Part shown: piece after piece, positions 4,239-18,100 of the stretch
Layout of the letters: each line of letters opens with the position of its first letter
Numbering within the stretch: the first letter of the stretch is position 1
Source of the DNA: a virus
Direction: 5' to 3' (one strand)
IMG/VR virus record: IMGVR_UViG_3300020472_000218
Span: 1 to 20,035 of that record
Length of the DNA: 20,035 nt
The notes under the pieces: generated by a model
The model's input: the letters and a program-made list of their open reading frames with translations, nothing else
Databases searched by the model: none
Told to the model about the DNA's origin: nothing
Program-made: the position numbers and the translations under genes

Positions 4239-6164
4239 ATGCCTTTTACTAAGTTCCAAAACCTTGATTTCGATCAAATAAAGACCCAAATTAAGTCATA
4301 TCTACGTGCAAATTCAACTTTTACGGATTTTGACTTTGAAGGATCTAATTTTTCTGTCTTAATCGACACTTTAGCATATAATACGTATATTACGGCATTT
4401 AATTCCAATATGATTGTCAATGAATCCTTCTTGGATTCGGCAACATTAAGGGAAAATGTTGTATCTTTAGCTAGAAATATAGGATATGTTCCACGCTCTA
4501 GAACTGCTTCTACTGCTAATGTGACATTTACTGCAACTACAGGTGCTAATACCCCTTCTTTGACCTTACAAGCAGGTTTGGTAGCGGTAGGTGATTATGA
4601 TGACACTACATATACATTTTCTATACCTGAAACAGTTACTGCAACCACTACTCATACATATGATGGTGCAGGTAATGTTGCTAGTAGCACTGCTACTTTT
4701 GGAACATCAGACGTTCCTATTAAAATACATGAAGGAACATTCTTATCTACAGTCTTTGAAGTTGATGCATCATTAGATCAAAAATTTATACTGAATAACT
4801 CATTTATTGATACCTCAACTTTAGTTGTATATGTTTCAGATGATCCAAATAAACTAGGTAGAGAATATAGACAAGTTGATAATATTTTACAAGTTAAAAA
4901 AGATTCTGAGATCTTCTTAATGCAGGAAGTACAGGATGAAAAATATGAACTAATCTTTGGTGATGGTTTATTTGGTAGGAAAATACCAAATGGATATTAT
5001 ATAACATGTAATTATATTGTTACTAATGGTAAATTAGGTAACGGTCCTTCAAGATTTTCATTCTCTGGTAGTTTTGCTAATTCTGATGGTGCTTTAACAA
5101 CATTAACAGCAGCACCAACAGTTAATACAATTACATCTGCTTCTAATGGTGGTGACATTGAATCATTAAATTCTATTAAATATTTTGCACCTAGACTGTA
5201 TTCTGCACAAAGTAGAGCAGTTACAAATAGAGATTATGAGGCAATTATACCTACAATTTATCAAAATACTGAATCTATTTCAGTAATTGGGGGTGAAGAG
5301 CTTGATCCACCACAATTTGGGACAGTTTTTATCTCAATTAAACCAAAAAATGGTGAATCTATCTCTGATTTTGATAAAACACAGATTTTATCCAAATTAA
5401 AGAACTATACACTTACAGGCATTAATCAAAAAATTGTCGATTTACAACTATTATATGTTGAGTTAGAAAGTTACATTTATTATAATACTTCTCAGGTTTC
5501 TAATGTAAATGATCTGAAAAGTAGAGTAATGAATGGTTTAACTACATATTCCACATCCAAAGATGTGAATAAATTTGGTGGAAGATTCAAATATAGTAAA
5601 GTTTTAAATGTAATTGATCAAGTTGATGAAGCAATTACATCAAATATTACTAGAGTTAAAATTAGAAGAAATTTAGCTGCTCTTTTAAACCAATATGCAC
5701 AATATGAGTTGTGTTTTGGTAACGAATTTAATGTAAAAACTGAAGGATATAATATTAAGAGCACTAAATTTAGAATAGAGGGTGAAAATAGTGAAGTTTT
5801 TATAACAGATACGCCAAATGCTGATAAAAAAACAGGTGTTATTTCTATAGTCAAATTAGATCCTACAAATAATACTGATATTATTGTTGCAAAATCAGCA
5901 GGAACTGTAGATTATATTAAAGGTGAAGTTAATTTATCAACTGTTAACATAACTTCAACTGATAAACCAAATAATATCATTGAAATTCAAGCATATCCAG
6001 AATCAAATGATGTTATTGGGTTAAAAGATCTATATCTCGATTTTAGCATCGGAAATAGTTCAATAAATATGGTAAAGGATACTATTACTTCAGGCGAACA
6101 AATATCTGGAGTTGGTTATAAAGTAACTTCTAGTTATAGCAACGGAGAAATAACAAGGAACTGA
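4239..6164 (+). CDS. 6: Baseplate wedge subunit gp6 (641 aa)
   Basis: The protein is close in length to T4 gp6 (660 aa) and sits directly behind gp25, as in T4-type phages. gp6 dimers link neighbouring wedges into the inner baseplate ring, and the core belongs to the baseplate J/gp47 family. The N-terminal 100 residues (LDFDQIKTQIKSYL, then NFSVLIDTLAYNTYI and LARNIGYVPRSR) are the conserved gp6 start. FGDGLFGRKIPNGYYI (about 240-256) and APRLYSAQSRAVTNRDYEAI (about 316-335) are typical of baseplate J-type proteins, the latter with the RAVT-x-x-DY signature. Residues 500-641 form a beta-rich tail. The start one base after gp25 without a clear Shine-Dalgarno sequence suggests coupling. The TGA is followed by one base and the giant gene. 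Confidence 0.95.
   Translation: MPFTKFQNLDFDQIKTQIKSYLRANSTFTDFDFEGSNFSVLIDTLAYNTYITAFNSNMIVNESFLDSATLRENVVSLARNIGYVPRSRTASTANVTFTATTGANTPSLTLQAGLVAVGDYDDTTYTFSIPETVTATTTHTYDGAGNVASSTATFGTSDVPIKIHEGTFLSTVFEVDASLDQKFILNNSFIDTSTLVVYVSDDPNKLGREYRQVDNILQVKKDSEIFLMQEVQDEKYELIFGDGLFGRKIPNGYYITCNYIVTNGKLGNGPSRFSFSGSFANSDGALTTLTAAPTVNTITSASNGGDIESLNSIKYFAPRLYSAQSRAVTNRDYEAIIPTIYQNTESISVIGGEELDPPQFGTVFISIKPKNGESISDFDKTQILSKLKNYTLTGINQKIVDLQLLYVELESYIYYNTSQVSNVNDLKSRVMNGLTTYSTSKDVNKFGGRFKYSKVLNVIDQVDEAITSNITRVKIRRNLAALLNQYAQYELCFGNEFNVKTEGYNIKSTKFRIEGENSEVFITDTPNADKKTGVISIVKLDPTNNTDIIVAKSAGTVDYIKGEVNLSTVNITSTDKPNNIIEIQAYPESNDVIGLKDLYLDFSIGNSSINMVKDTITSGEQISGVGYKVTSSYSNGEITRN
6155..6159 (+). promoter_or_regulatory. 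Ribosome-binding site of the giant gene
   Basis: AAGGA lies six bases before the ATG at 6166, inside the end of gp6. It fixes the start of the giant gene and suggests independent initiation as well as coupling to gp6. Confidence 0.7.
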
Positions 6165-6165
6165 T

Positions 6166-9100
6166 ATGATAACAACAGGATTGGATACTAGGGTAAACGT
6201 ACAGCAACTCATTGAGAGTCAGTTGCCTGAATATTTAAGGTCAGAAAATCCAAACTCTATTGATTTCTTTAAGCAATATTATGCATCTCAAGAGTATCAG
6301 GGTGGAAATATTGATATTGTCGATAATTTAGACCAATATTTAAAATTAGATAATTTAACACCAGAAGTTGTTAATACTGGAACAACTCTTTCTGCTGGTA
6401 TTGGAACTGATGATGCGACAATTCAAGTTGCTACTACTAAAGGATTTCCAAAATCATATGGTCTTTTCAAGATAAATGATGAAATTATTACATATACTGG
6501 CGTTACAACTAATAGTTTTACTGGTTGTATACGTGGATTCTGTGGTATAACTTCATTTCATGCTGAAGATAATCCAAAAGAGTTAGTTTTTTCAACATCT
6601 GTTGCTGGTGCTGCATCTACAAATACATCTGTTACCAATTTAAGTAGTCTATTTTTAAAAGAATTTTATAAAAAACAGAAATTTACATTAACTCCAGGAC
6701 TAGAAGATACTCCTTTTGTATCAAATGTTAATGCTGGAACCTTTATAAAAGAATCAAAATCTTTATATCAATCAAAAGGAACGGAAGAATCGTTTAGAAT
6801 ATTATTTAATGTATTGTATGGTATTGATCCTAAGATAATTGATTTAGAACAATTAGTATTAAAACCATCAGCTGCAGAGTTTATTAGGAGAGAAATTTTA
6901 CTTACTGAGAGAATTTCTGGTGATCCAAACAAATTAATCGGTCAAACAATTACTCTATCAACTGATTCTGAGACAAGAGCTGCAATTTCTGAAGTTCAAC
7001 CAGTAACGACTAAAGGTGGTAAAACATATTATAAAGTATCACTATTTGTTGGATATAATGAACAAGATTTAATAAAAGGAACATTTAGAGTTGCTGGTGC
7101 AACTAAGGTTATTGGTAATATTGGTGTAGGTGCTAGTGTTGTAACGGTTGATTCTACAGTTGGATTTACGACTATAGGAACTTTTGTTAGTGGAATTAAT
7201 ACTGTTACATATACTGATAAATCAATTAATCAATTTTTAAATTGTAGTGGAATATCATCTGCTATTACTACTTCGGATAGTGTTAGGTCTGATGAGGTAG
7301 TTTTTGGTTATGAAGATGGAGATTTAACTAAAAAGGTAGAATTAAGAATTACTGGAGTTTTATCAAAATTTATCCCAACTAATGATATAATTTTAAGAAG
7401 TGAAGGGGAAGTCCTTGGTATAAGAAACCTTGGTAAAGAGATTTTAAATCCTTCTTCTGATAAGAATAATAAAGAAATTTTTGCAAATTCTTGGATTTAT
7501 AATACATCTTCAAGATTTCAAATTTCTAATAATTATAGTGCTTCTACAAAATTAACACCATCTCTGTTATCTGAAGTTGATACAACCAATTTAAGAGAAG
7601 ATGATCAAGTAGAAATACTAGTTAGAGGGGAAAAAACAGCAAAAGCAACTGCAACTGTTTCAATAATAGGTGCTAATAATAAAGATATTACGCTTACAAA
7701 TTTATTTCCTACATCTTTTGCCCCTATTCCAAATGAATTTTATGATTTAAGAAGATCTTTAAGGACAGCATCAAGTGTTGGTAAATCTGTTGGTATTGGA
7801 ACTTGGGCTTTAGATAATGCGAAATTGGATATTGAGTATGGTAATGATATCTTAGTTTCTGATATTCAAAATGTATATATTGAAGAAGATCAAGAAAATG
7901 ATAATTTTTATGTAGCATCTAACTCCTTATCATCTGAAACAATAGATGTTGGAATAGCAAGAACTAGTATTAAATATGATCTAGCTAATAATAATGCTAT
8001 AAGAGATTTAAATGTTACCACTCAAAAATATACAACAATATTTTTTGATACTGATGTTCCATTTATTACTGGTGATGAAGTTGTTTATAATACAACTGCA
8101 GCAAATCCTATACCTGGATTAGTAGAAGGATCTAGTTATTTTATTAAAGTATTAATAGATCCTGTTGGAAATACAAATAGAATTCATTTATATAGTTCAA
8201 GATCCTTTATTTTAGCACCAGATACAAACGCAGCTAAACCAACTAAAACTGAATTTGGATTAGTTCCTCCAGATGCTGGTTATCATTCATTTACTTTAAA
8301 AAGATATAGTAAAGAAAAAATAGGAGCTCAGAAATTATTTAAAAAATTTCCAATATATCCTAACATAGGAAGTGGAGAAGCTACTAAAGTATTACCTGGT
8401 GGTGTTGGACTTTTAGTAAATGGAATAGAAATTGATAGTTATAAATCCTATGATAAGATATATTATGGTCCTTTAACAGAAGTTACGGTATTTAAAGGTG
8501 GTAGAAATTATGATGTTGTTGATCCACCTACAATTAGAATTGCTCAACCACCAACATATTCATTAGTTCAGGCTGGTGTTGTTACTACTGGAGCAGGTGT
8601 TTCAGCAACTGTTAGACCAATTGTTACTGGTCAGATTGAAGTAGTTCATGTTGATCAACAAACCTTTGACGTTGATAATGTTAAATCAATCACTGTAAAG
8701 GGAGGTAATGGTAGTGGAGCATTATTACAACCTATTGTTACTCAAAGATTTAGAGAATTAAGTTTTGATGCAAGAGTTAAAAAGAATGCTTTAGTTGGTG
8801 GTATTGATATTAACAAAGATAATCTTATTTTTGATACTACTCATAATTTAGAAGATGGTATTAAATTGGTTTATGATACTAATGGTAATAATCCTTTAGG
8901 TATTGGACCTTATCAAGGAAGTAATGCACAGGCAGTTGGTATAAACAGTACATTACAAGATGGAGCAATTTATTGGGCAAAAACTGTAGGTATAAGTTCT
9001 GTTAAATTATATCCATCAGCATCTGATTATGCTGCTGGAATTAATACTGTAGGTTTTACAACATATAATGCTGCTGGAACTCATAAATTTAGATTATATG

Positions 9101-12100
9101 AAGGTAGAAATCATCTTCGTTCTGTTAAAATAGTAGATTCTGGATCTGGATATACTAATAGAAAACTAGATGTATATCCTGTAGGAATTTCTACTGTGAG
9201 AGATAGTGTTCATTTTAATAATCATGGATTTAAAAATGGTGAATTTATAACATATGCAACTACAGGATCAGTAATAAGTGGATTGGTTACTACAAATCAG
9301 TATAAAGTTATTGAAATAGATGATAACGAATTTAGATTAGCTAACGCAGGTGCTGGAGGAACAAATACTTCAGATTTTGATAGAAATAAGTATGTTAAAT
9401 TTGAAGCAATTGGAAGTGGTGTTCATAGTTTTGCATATCCACCTATCGAACTTGTTGTTGATGCAAAATATGCTAAAGTTGCAGTAGCATTAACAGAATC
9501 TATTACTGTAACTCCTGTAGTTCGAGGTAGTATTAAAGAGATATATGTTTATGATGGTGGAACTGGATATGGATCTACTGTATTAAATTTTGAAAAAAAT
9601 CCAATAGTTACGATAGTAAATGGTGAATTAGCCGAATTAAAACCTATTATATCGAATAAAAAGTTATATCATGTTGATATTCAGAACCAAGGGGGAGGAT
9701 ATACTGCACCTCCAGACTTAGTAGTGGAAGGAGATGGTTTTGGTGCTGAAATTAGGGCAATAATAGAAAATGGTGTAATAGTTGATGTTAAAGTTCTTAA
9801 CTCAGGTACTGGATATAGTGCAGATAAAACTTCAATTAAAGTAACTTCTCCTGGAGTTGAAGGATCATTAATATCTAAAGTTAGGCAATTATCAGTAAAT
9901 AATTATAGATTTGCTGACAAATTAGATACAAGATATCATTCTGCAACATTATCTGAATCTAAAAATGAAACCAATCAATTAAAATACTCCTTTGTAGGAT
10001 ATGCAACTGATTTTGGTAAGACTTATTTTAATGATCCTAATCCTATTGATGGTCATTCCTCAATTATAGGGTGGGCATATGATGGTAATCCAATTTATGG
10101 TCCATATGGATTTACTGATCCATTAGATAGTAGTTCATCTATAGTTATTTTAAAACCTAGTTATAAGAGAAATAATTGGTCTAGAAATGAAGATACTGGT
10201 GCAATTGTTGGTGTTGTTAGTGATAGACCAATTGGATTTAATATTGGATTCTTTGTTGAAGATTATAATTATGATGCATCTGGAGATCTTGATGAAAAAA
10301 ATGGAAGATATTGTAGAACTCCTGAGTATCCTAACGGAACATATGCATATTTTGTTGGAGTAACAACAAGTTCAACAACTGGTAAGTTAGTTCCAAAATT
10401 CCCATATTTTATTGGAGATAGTTATAGATCTATTCCACAATCACAAAATTTACTTGGAGAAGATCAAAAAACTTTCAATTTTAATGGAAAGTCTTTAGCA
10501 AGAAATACTTTCCCATATAAAGTTTCTGATGATTTTGCAGATAATGATTTCTTAGTTGAATCTAATGAATTAGTTGATCAAATTACTGTAATTGATTCTA
10601 TAACTAAAGGATCAGTTGATTCTTTCCAAATTCTTCAAGTTGGTTCAGGATATAAGGTGGGTGAAGTTGCTGGTTTTGACAATACTGGAACTAATGGTGG
10701 TGGTTTAAGTGCATCAATTAAAAGAATTACTGGAAAGGATATTTTTGATATAAACACTACAATTGAAAAATATCAAGATGTTGTATTTAAATGGAATAAA
10801 CCAGATGAAGTTGTTGGATATATTTCAACATCACATTCCCTTATTCAAAAAGATAATATTACAGTTTCTGGTCTTTCAACATCTATAAATTCTCTTTCAT
10901 TACAAAATCATAATATTGGAATAACTACTGGTAAGACTTACTTATATAAAGCTCTTGGTATTAGTCAAGGTTCCACTGTTGGAGTAGTTACTGACATATA
11001 TGTTGCAAATATACCAGAACAAGTTTCTGTTGGTAGTACTATAGAAATAGGAACTGAAAAATTATCAGTTTTAAATTTATTTGAAGATAGGAATATATTA
11101 CGTGTTAAAAGAGGTGAAAGTGTAGGTATTCATACATTATCTACAGAAGTTAGAACAGTACCTAGTTACTTTACAATCCCTGTTAAAACCCCTTATTTTG
11201 AGTCTAGAATCAACGATAAAGTATATTTTAATGCATCCCAAGCAATTGGTGTTGGAACGCAGGTAGGAATCGCTACAACTGTAGGTGTTGGTGTAGGCGA
11301 AACAACTAATTGGGTCTCAATACCATCTCAAAGTATCCATATTCCAAATCATCCATTTAAGCATAATCAAAAAGTTTCATTTAATATTCCTTCTGGGGCT
11401 AATCAAGTAGCAATATCAACATTGCCTGGATTAGTATCCCCTTGGAATTTTGGTGTTAGTGGTGGAAGTAAAGACGTTTATATAATTAATAAATCTAAAG
11501 ATTACATTGGATTTACTACTATGCTTGGAATATGCACTAGTGGTGTATTTTTCCATACTAGTGGATCTAATAATCCCCAATATTCATTTGAATCATCATA
11601 TACTCAAGTTACTGGTAAAGTTGAAAAAATTACTACATCTGTATCAATATCAACATCTTTAACAACATCTCATGGAATGTTGAACGGTGATGTAGTTGGG
11701 TTTACTGTTAAATCAAATAGTACAGTTGGAATAGGAACTTCTACTGCTATTAAAGTTAAATTTAATGATAATGATAAAAAACTTTTAGTTAATCCTATTA
11801 CATTTGCTGCTGCTAATGTTACTTCAGCATCAAATTCAATAAATTTAGAATTACATAATCTTAAAAGTGGTCAAAAAATATTCTATGATGGTGGTAATAG
11901 TCAAATAGTTGGATTATCTACAAGGTCATATTATGTTTATAAAGTAGATGATGATAATATTAAATTAGGAGAAAGTCGTAAAGATGTAATTAATGATCCA
12001 CCAATATTAATAAATTTCACATCTACTGGAGGTTCTGGGCAAGAGTTATCTTTAATTAATCCACAAATAGAAGTAATTAGAAATAATAATTTAAAATTTG

Positions 12101-15100
12101 ACTTAACTGATAGTTCACTTCAAGGATATGACTTTAAGTTATTCTATGATAATAAATTTAATAATCAATATGTTTCTACAGGACAAACAGATGTTATAAC
12201 AGCTCTTAGCAATGGGATACCTGGTGTATCAATAGATGCATCATTTACTTTAAATTATTCTGAAGATAATCCTGAAAAATTATATTATTCACTTGAAAAA
12301 TCTGGATTTATAAGCACTTCTGACACTGATGTTGTTAATTTTGCAGAAATTAATTTCATTGATAGTAAGTATAATGGAAATTATGTTATTAGTGGAGTTG
12401 GTGACACAACATTCAAAATATCATTAAGGAGTTATCCAGAAAGTTTATTTTATTCTGGATCTGATCAAGTAAAATATAATACAACTTCTCGTAATACTAC
12501 TGGTGGTATTGGTAGTATGAGGATTGAATTTGGTGGAGTTGGTTATAAAAAGTTACCAGAATTTACTGGAATAACCAATACTAATGGAAAAGATGGTAAT
12601 ATTGTTCCAGAATCTAAAGAAGCTAATAGAATTGGTGAAGTTAGAATTGTTGATCCAGGATTTGAGTATTCTGCTGATCCAACTCTTAGACCAGAAGCTC
12701 TTATATCACCAATAATTACTATTAAAGATGCATCTACAATTACTAATATAGAAGTTGTTGATGGTGGTAAAGATTATATTTCTGCACCAGATCTAATTAT
12801 TGTTGATCCTGAAACAAACACTCAGGTTGATAATGGATTTGTATCTGCAGTTATGGATGCTAATGCTTTAACTAAAGTTAATATTATTGATCCAGCACAA
12901 GGTTTAACTTCATTAGAACAAAGAATTGTTGCTCTTAATAATAGTAATGGCATACAAATTAGTAAATTGGAGTATAATAATGTAAGTGGTAGAGCAACTG
13001 CAACTTTACAAACACCAACTTTAGGATTTACAACACCACCATTTACTGCAGGTGATGAGATTTTTGTAGAAGGTCTTGACCAATTTGTCCCTCCTGGTGG
13101 AACTGCAGGTGATGGTTTCAATTCAACAGATCATGGATATAAGTTCTTTAAGGTTAACTCAAATACTGATGGATCTGCACTAGCTAGTAACCCAGTTAAA
13201 GTTGCATTCCAAATAAATGAATTTACTGCAAATCCAGGTCTTGCCCAGACATCTCAATTGGGATATGCAACAGTAGTTAAAAAACTAAATTATCCAGTAT
13301 TTAAAACTACACAAGACTTATCACTATTTCAAATTGGTGAAAGTGTTGCTGTGTTTATTAATGGTAATTGGGCTAAAACTGATATAGTTATTACTGAATC
13401 TTTACCAAATTCTATTAAAATTGGTGGAAAATATAGATTATCAGTAGATAGTAGAATTAAAGGGGAAACATCAGGAACTATTGCTACTATTAACACATTA
13501 TCTGAAAATAGTGGTTATTTTGGTATTGATTATTCGTTAAGAAAGGATGAGGGATGGAATAATGAAACTGGAAAATTAAGTGTAGATCATCAAGTCTTAT
13601 CTGATAATGACTATTATCAGAATATGTCATACTCTATTAAGAGTCCACTTGAGTATGAAGACGTTATAAGTCCAGTAAATAGACTTCTTCATACTGCTGG
13701 AATGAAGAATTTTGCAGATGTTGGTATTAAGTCCTCTACAAAAGCTGGAATATCTTCAGAATCTGAAAATGCTACTATTATTAGTCAAGATTTAATTTCA
13801 GAGCATAGAGTAGATACTGTTAATATTTTTGATTTTGCAAAGGATGTTGATACTCTGAATGATAAATCTAGATTTTTATCAATACAAAATAAAAAGTTAA
13901 CAAGTTATATTTTATGTGAAAGTAATAGAGTATTAGAAATTGATGATATTAGTTCCCAATTCTCTAATTCTTTGAATCTTTCTGTTCAATCAAATGAGGT
14001 TGAGATAGATAATGATTATTCACAATTCTTAATTCAAATTAAGAGTCCAATTACTGATGATACTCAGTTAACTGAATTAACTGTTTTTAGGGATGTAAAT
14101 GATATATTTACCTTAGAACGTGGAAGTAATTTTAATACAAGTCAACAAATAATTGATATAACAGGTAAAGTTCAAAGTAATGGAATTTCTGTATTATCTT
14201 TTAATCCAACAGACCCTCTTCAAGATTATGATATTAAGATTTATACCAGTAAATTTAATACTAGTGTAGCTGGTCTTAATACATCACCCATTGGGTTTAT
14301 AGATCTAGTAGGTGTAACAACAACTGTAGGTATTGGAACATCCACTAATATTATTTCTGTTGATAAAGATAAATTAGATGCTTATCAGGCAAAAGTTGAA
14401 ATTACTGATCTTTTCAATTCTGATACTACTATTGTTGATTTATATTTAACCCATGATGATACAAGTGTTTATAGTGCAGAGGTCTATACGGATAGTCAAA
14501 ATCAATTAGGTGGATATTCATCCAACTTTATTGGTACATTCCATTCAAATATTAGTAATGGTGTTTTAAGTTTAGATTATGAAAATACTACTTCTAATGC
14601 AGTCTCTGTTAGATCTAAGATTGTAGGTTTTGGAACAACTGCTGTTGGAGTTGGTACTCATAGATTTAAAGATTCTGGTCAGGCAGCTGGAACTGAAAGA
14701 TCTATGAAATTAGAATCATCATTTGTTAATATTGGAGTTTCTACTGGAGGTATTGCTTTTGATAATACTACACCAGGTGCTTATGTTGGCAGTTCTCCTA
14801 CTGGAATTAGTTCTACTCTTGTAACTTCTATTAAGAGTAATATTAGAGTTTCTATTGGTCAAACTAGTGCAATTCATCAACTATTAACAATATGGGATGG
14901 AACAGATGCTAGAGTGGTTCATTATCCATTTGTTTCTATTGGAACTACTACTGGTATAGGAACATTCCAATCTAATGTTACTGATGCATTACGCTTACAA
15001 TTTATTCCTGATGCTCAATGGAATGGACAATCTATTGAAATTCAAAGATATGATGAGATAATTTATTCAGATACTGATAGTGCTAATACGTCACCAAATT

Positions 15101-18100
15101 TAATTATTGGTGGATCTGGTGGAGTTACAGAATCTTTAACATTAATGTCATTTAATGGAACTGGAGCAAGAAAAAATAAAACTGAATTTGATTTAAATTG
15201 GAATGGAGTTCCTATATTTGAGAAGACATTTAACCCTTCAAATTCCAATTCACTTAATACAACAACTGGTGTATTTACGATTAATGATCATTTCTTTAAT
15301 ACTGGTGAACAATTAGTCTATACTCCAAAATCAACTTGGATTGGAGTTGCAGGGACAGCAATAGAAACTTCACCTGGCACTGTTTTACCAACAACGGTTT
15401 ATGCAATAAGAGAGACTAAAGATACATTTAAACTTGCTATATCAAAAGCAAATGCTTTAGTAGGAACTAATGTTGTATTTACTTCTACTGGTGGTGGTAA
15501 TAAGCATGAATTAGAAATGCTTAAGAAGATGGAAAAAAGTGTCATTCTTATAAGTGGATTGATACAATCTCCAATTACATATAGTCCTCTTACAACTACA
15601 TTAAAAAATAATGTAGGTAATGTTTCTGCAGCATCAACTATCATTAATTTAGCAGGAATATCTTCAATAGCTCCAAATGATATATTTAAAATTGATGATG
15701 AATTTATTAAAGTTAATCAAGTTGGTGTTGGTACAACTAGTGTTGGACCAATAAGTGGAATTGGAACATTTAATTTAATTACTGTTGATCGAGGATTTGT
15801 TGGAACATCAACTGCAACTCATAATAATGGAGCAACTGTTAGGGAATATAAGGGATCTTTTAATATTGTTGGTTCTAAGATTCATTTTACAGATCCACCA
15901 GCAGGATCAAATACTTCATTGAGAGATTTATCAAATCTTGAGTTTGTTAGATCAACTTTTGATGGAAGAGCATTTTTAAGACAGGATTATAGGAGTAATG
16001 TAATTTTTGACGATGTTTCGCATGAATTTACTGGAATTAAATCAGAATTTACAGCAACTGTTTCTGGAGTTACTACTGCTCCAATTCCAGGTATAACTGG
16101 AGCAACTGGTATTGGAACTGGAAGTTCATTAGTACTTGTTAATGGAATATTCCAAACACCATCTACACCAAATAATGATATATTAGAAGCAAATTATAAG
16201 TTTATTGGAGTTGGAACTGGTCCTGCAGGTATAAGCAGTGTACAATTTACTGGTATAACTTCAACTGATGGAACTCACATTACAAGTACTATTGATGCTA
16301 ATTTAAATCAACTTCCAAGAGGAGGAATGATAGTATCTCTTGGATCTACAGGTGGAATAGGTATTGCACCCCTTAAAGGGGCAAATTTACGCCCTATAGC
16401 AACTAATAAGACTATTACTGGGTTTGTAGGGTTCCCAACTACTGGATCATCTTTAGCAATTAGTACAGCATCTTATGATAATATAACAGGATATCTTAAA
16501 GTTACAACAACAACTGAACATTTCTTCCAATCTCCAAATGAATTGGTAAGATTGCGTGATCTTCATTTTACTTGTGGTGGTTATTCGGGTGCTGGAACAA
16601 CTGTTATATTCCCAGATGCAGTTAATGATAAACCTTTTGATATTGTTGCAGTTGATTCAGCAACAGAGTTTACTGCAGATGTTGGGGTTAGCACAATACC
16701 ACATACATTTGTTGGTGCAGGTGGTTCTTTAAGTAGAACTGGTATTGCTTCTGCATATTATGCCGATTTAACTTGGGGTTCTGGATACTCAGGAGTACCT
16801 GGAATAGCAACAATATCTGTATATGATCAAGCATATGAACATAAGTTTGTAAGTGCTACAACTAATGCTCTTACAGTCAATGCAGGAGGTATTGGAGCTA
16901 ATTCCAATATTACTCCTACAACAGTTTCTTATGCATCTACAAGTGGAGATTTGGTAATATACAAAACAGGTATTGGCAAAACTACACCAAACGGTTCATT
17001 AACATTTGATCGTTATACAGCAGCAACTGGAACACTTTATAGTGGAAGTGTTGGTATATTAACTGTTAGGTTAGGTTCTAATCCAAGTCCTGCACTTGCA
17101 GTAGGTCAATTAGTTTGTATTGACGATCTTGGTTTAACATTTACATGTGCAAAAGATAATCATGCAACTGATCACAAATATCCAAGATATAGTGATCCAG
17201 CAAGTATGAGGTGGTTCCCAATTAGTAATATAGTTTCTAATATTCAATTTGAGATTAATGTTTTAGATACAATTCCTTCATCTAATGTAAGTCACCATAT
17301 ATGGAAAGTAGGTGCTTCAGATACAATTAAGAGATCTGCTAATACAATAGCAATAACTAACAATTCTCTATCATTTACTTGTGCTAGAGATAATCATAAG
17401 ACTGAACATTCATATCCTAGAGCAACAGACCCAGTATCTGGACTCAATACCTCTATTCTTTCTGCACAGGAAAATAGTATTACCGTTAATGTAAGACCTG
17501 GTGGTGGTGCTGGAACGGGAGCGAATATTGTAGGTGTTACAACATTCAATACTCACAGATATAATGGTGGAACAGCAACTAATGCTATATTCCAAAATAC
17601 TTGGGGCAATAATCCTAAGAATGTTACTAATGCCACATATGCTCCAGATACTGGTTTATTAGTTTTAACTAGTGCATCACATGGGTATTCTAATAGTGAT
17701 ACTGTTGGAATTGATACTGGTAAGATAGTATTTACTTGTGCTAGAGATAATTTCACTACAGATCATGGATATCCTCGTGCTGGTTATGCACATTCATTCA
17801 GTTCATCGGCAAGTACATTAACTAATGCTATTGTTTCTGGTGGTGCATGGAATGGAACTGGACATACACCTACAGATGCTTCATACAATCCAACTACAGG
17901 TCTACTAGTTTTAACAAAAGCAAGTCATGGATTGACACTTAGTGATACTGTTGGAATTAGGACAGGATCTTTAGTATTTAAATGCTCTAAAGATAATTAT
18001 GCTACAGATCACACATATCCAAGAGTAACTGATCCTATTAATGGATTGGCTAATATAGCAATTGTAGAAAAAACAACTGATACAATTACTATTCAAGTTG

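Noticed and set aside
12822-13121. Reverse-strand open frame of 99 codons
   Set aside because: It lies wholly inside the giant gene. Its open state comes from the codon composition of the + strand; it has no ribosome-binding site and looks like no known protein.
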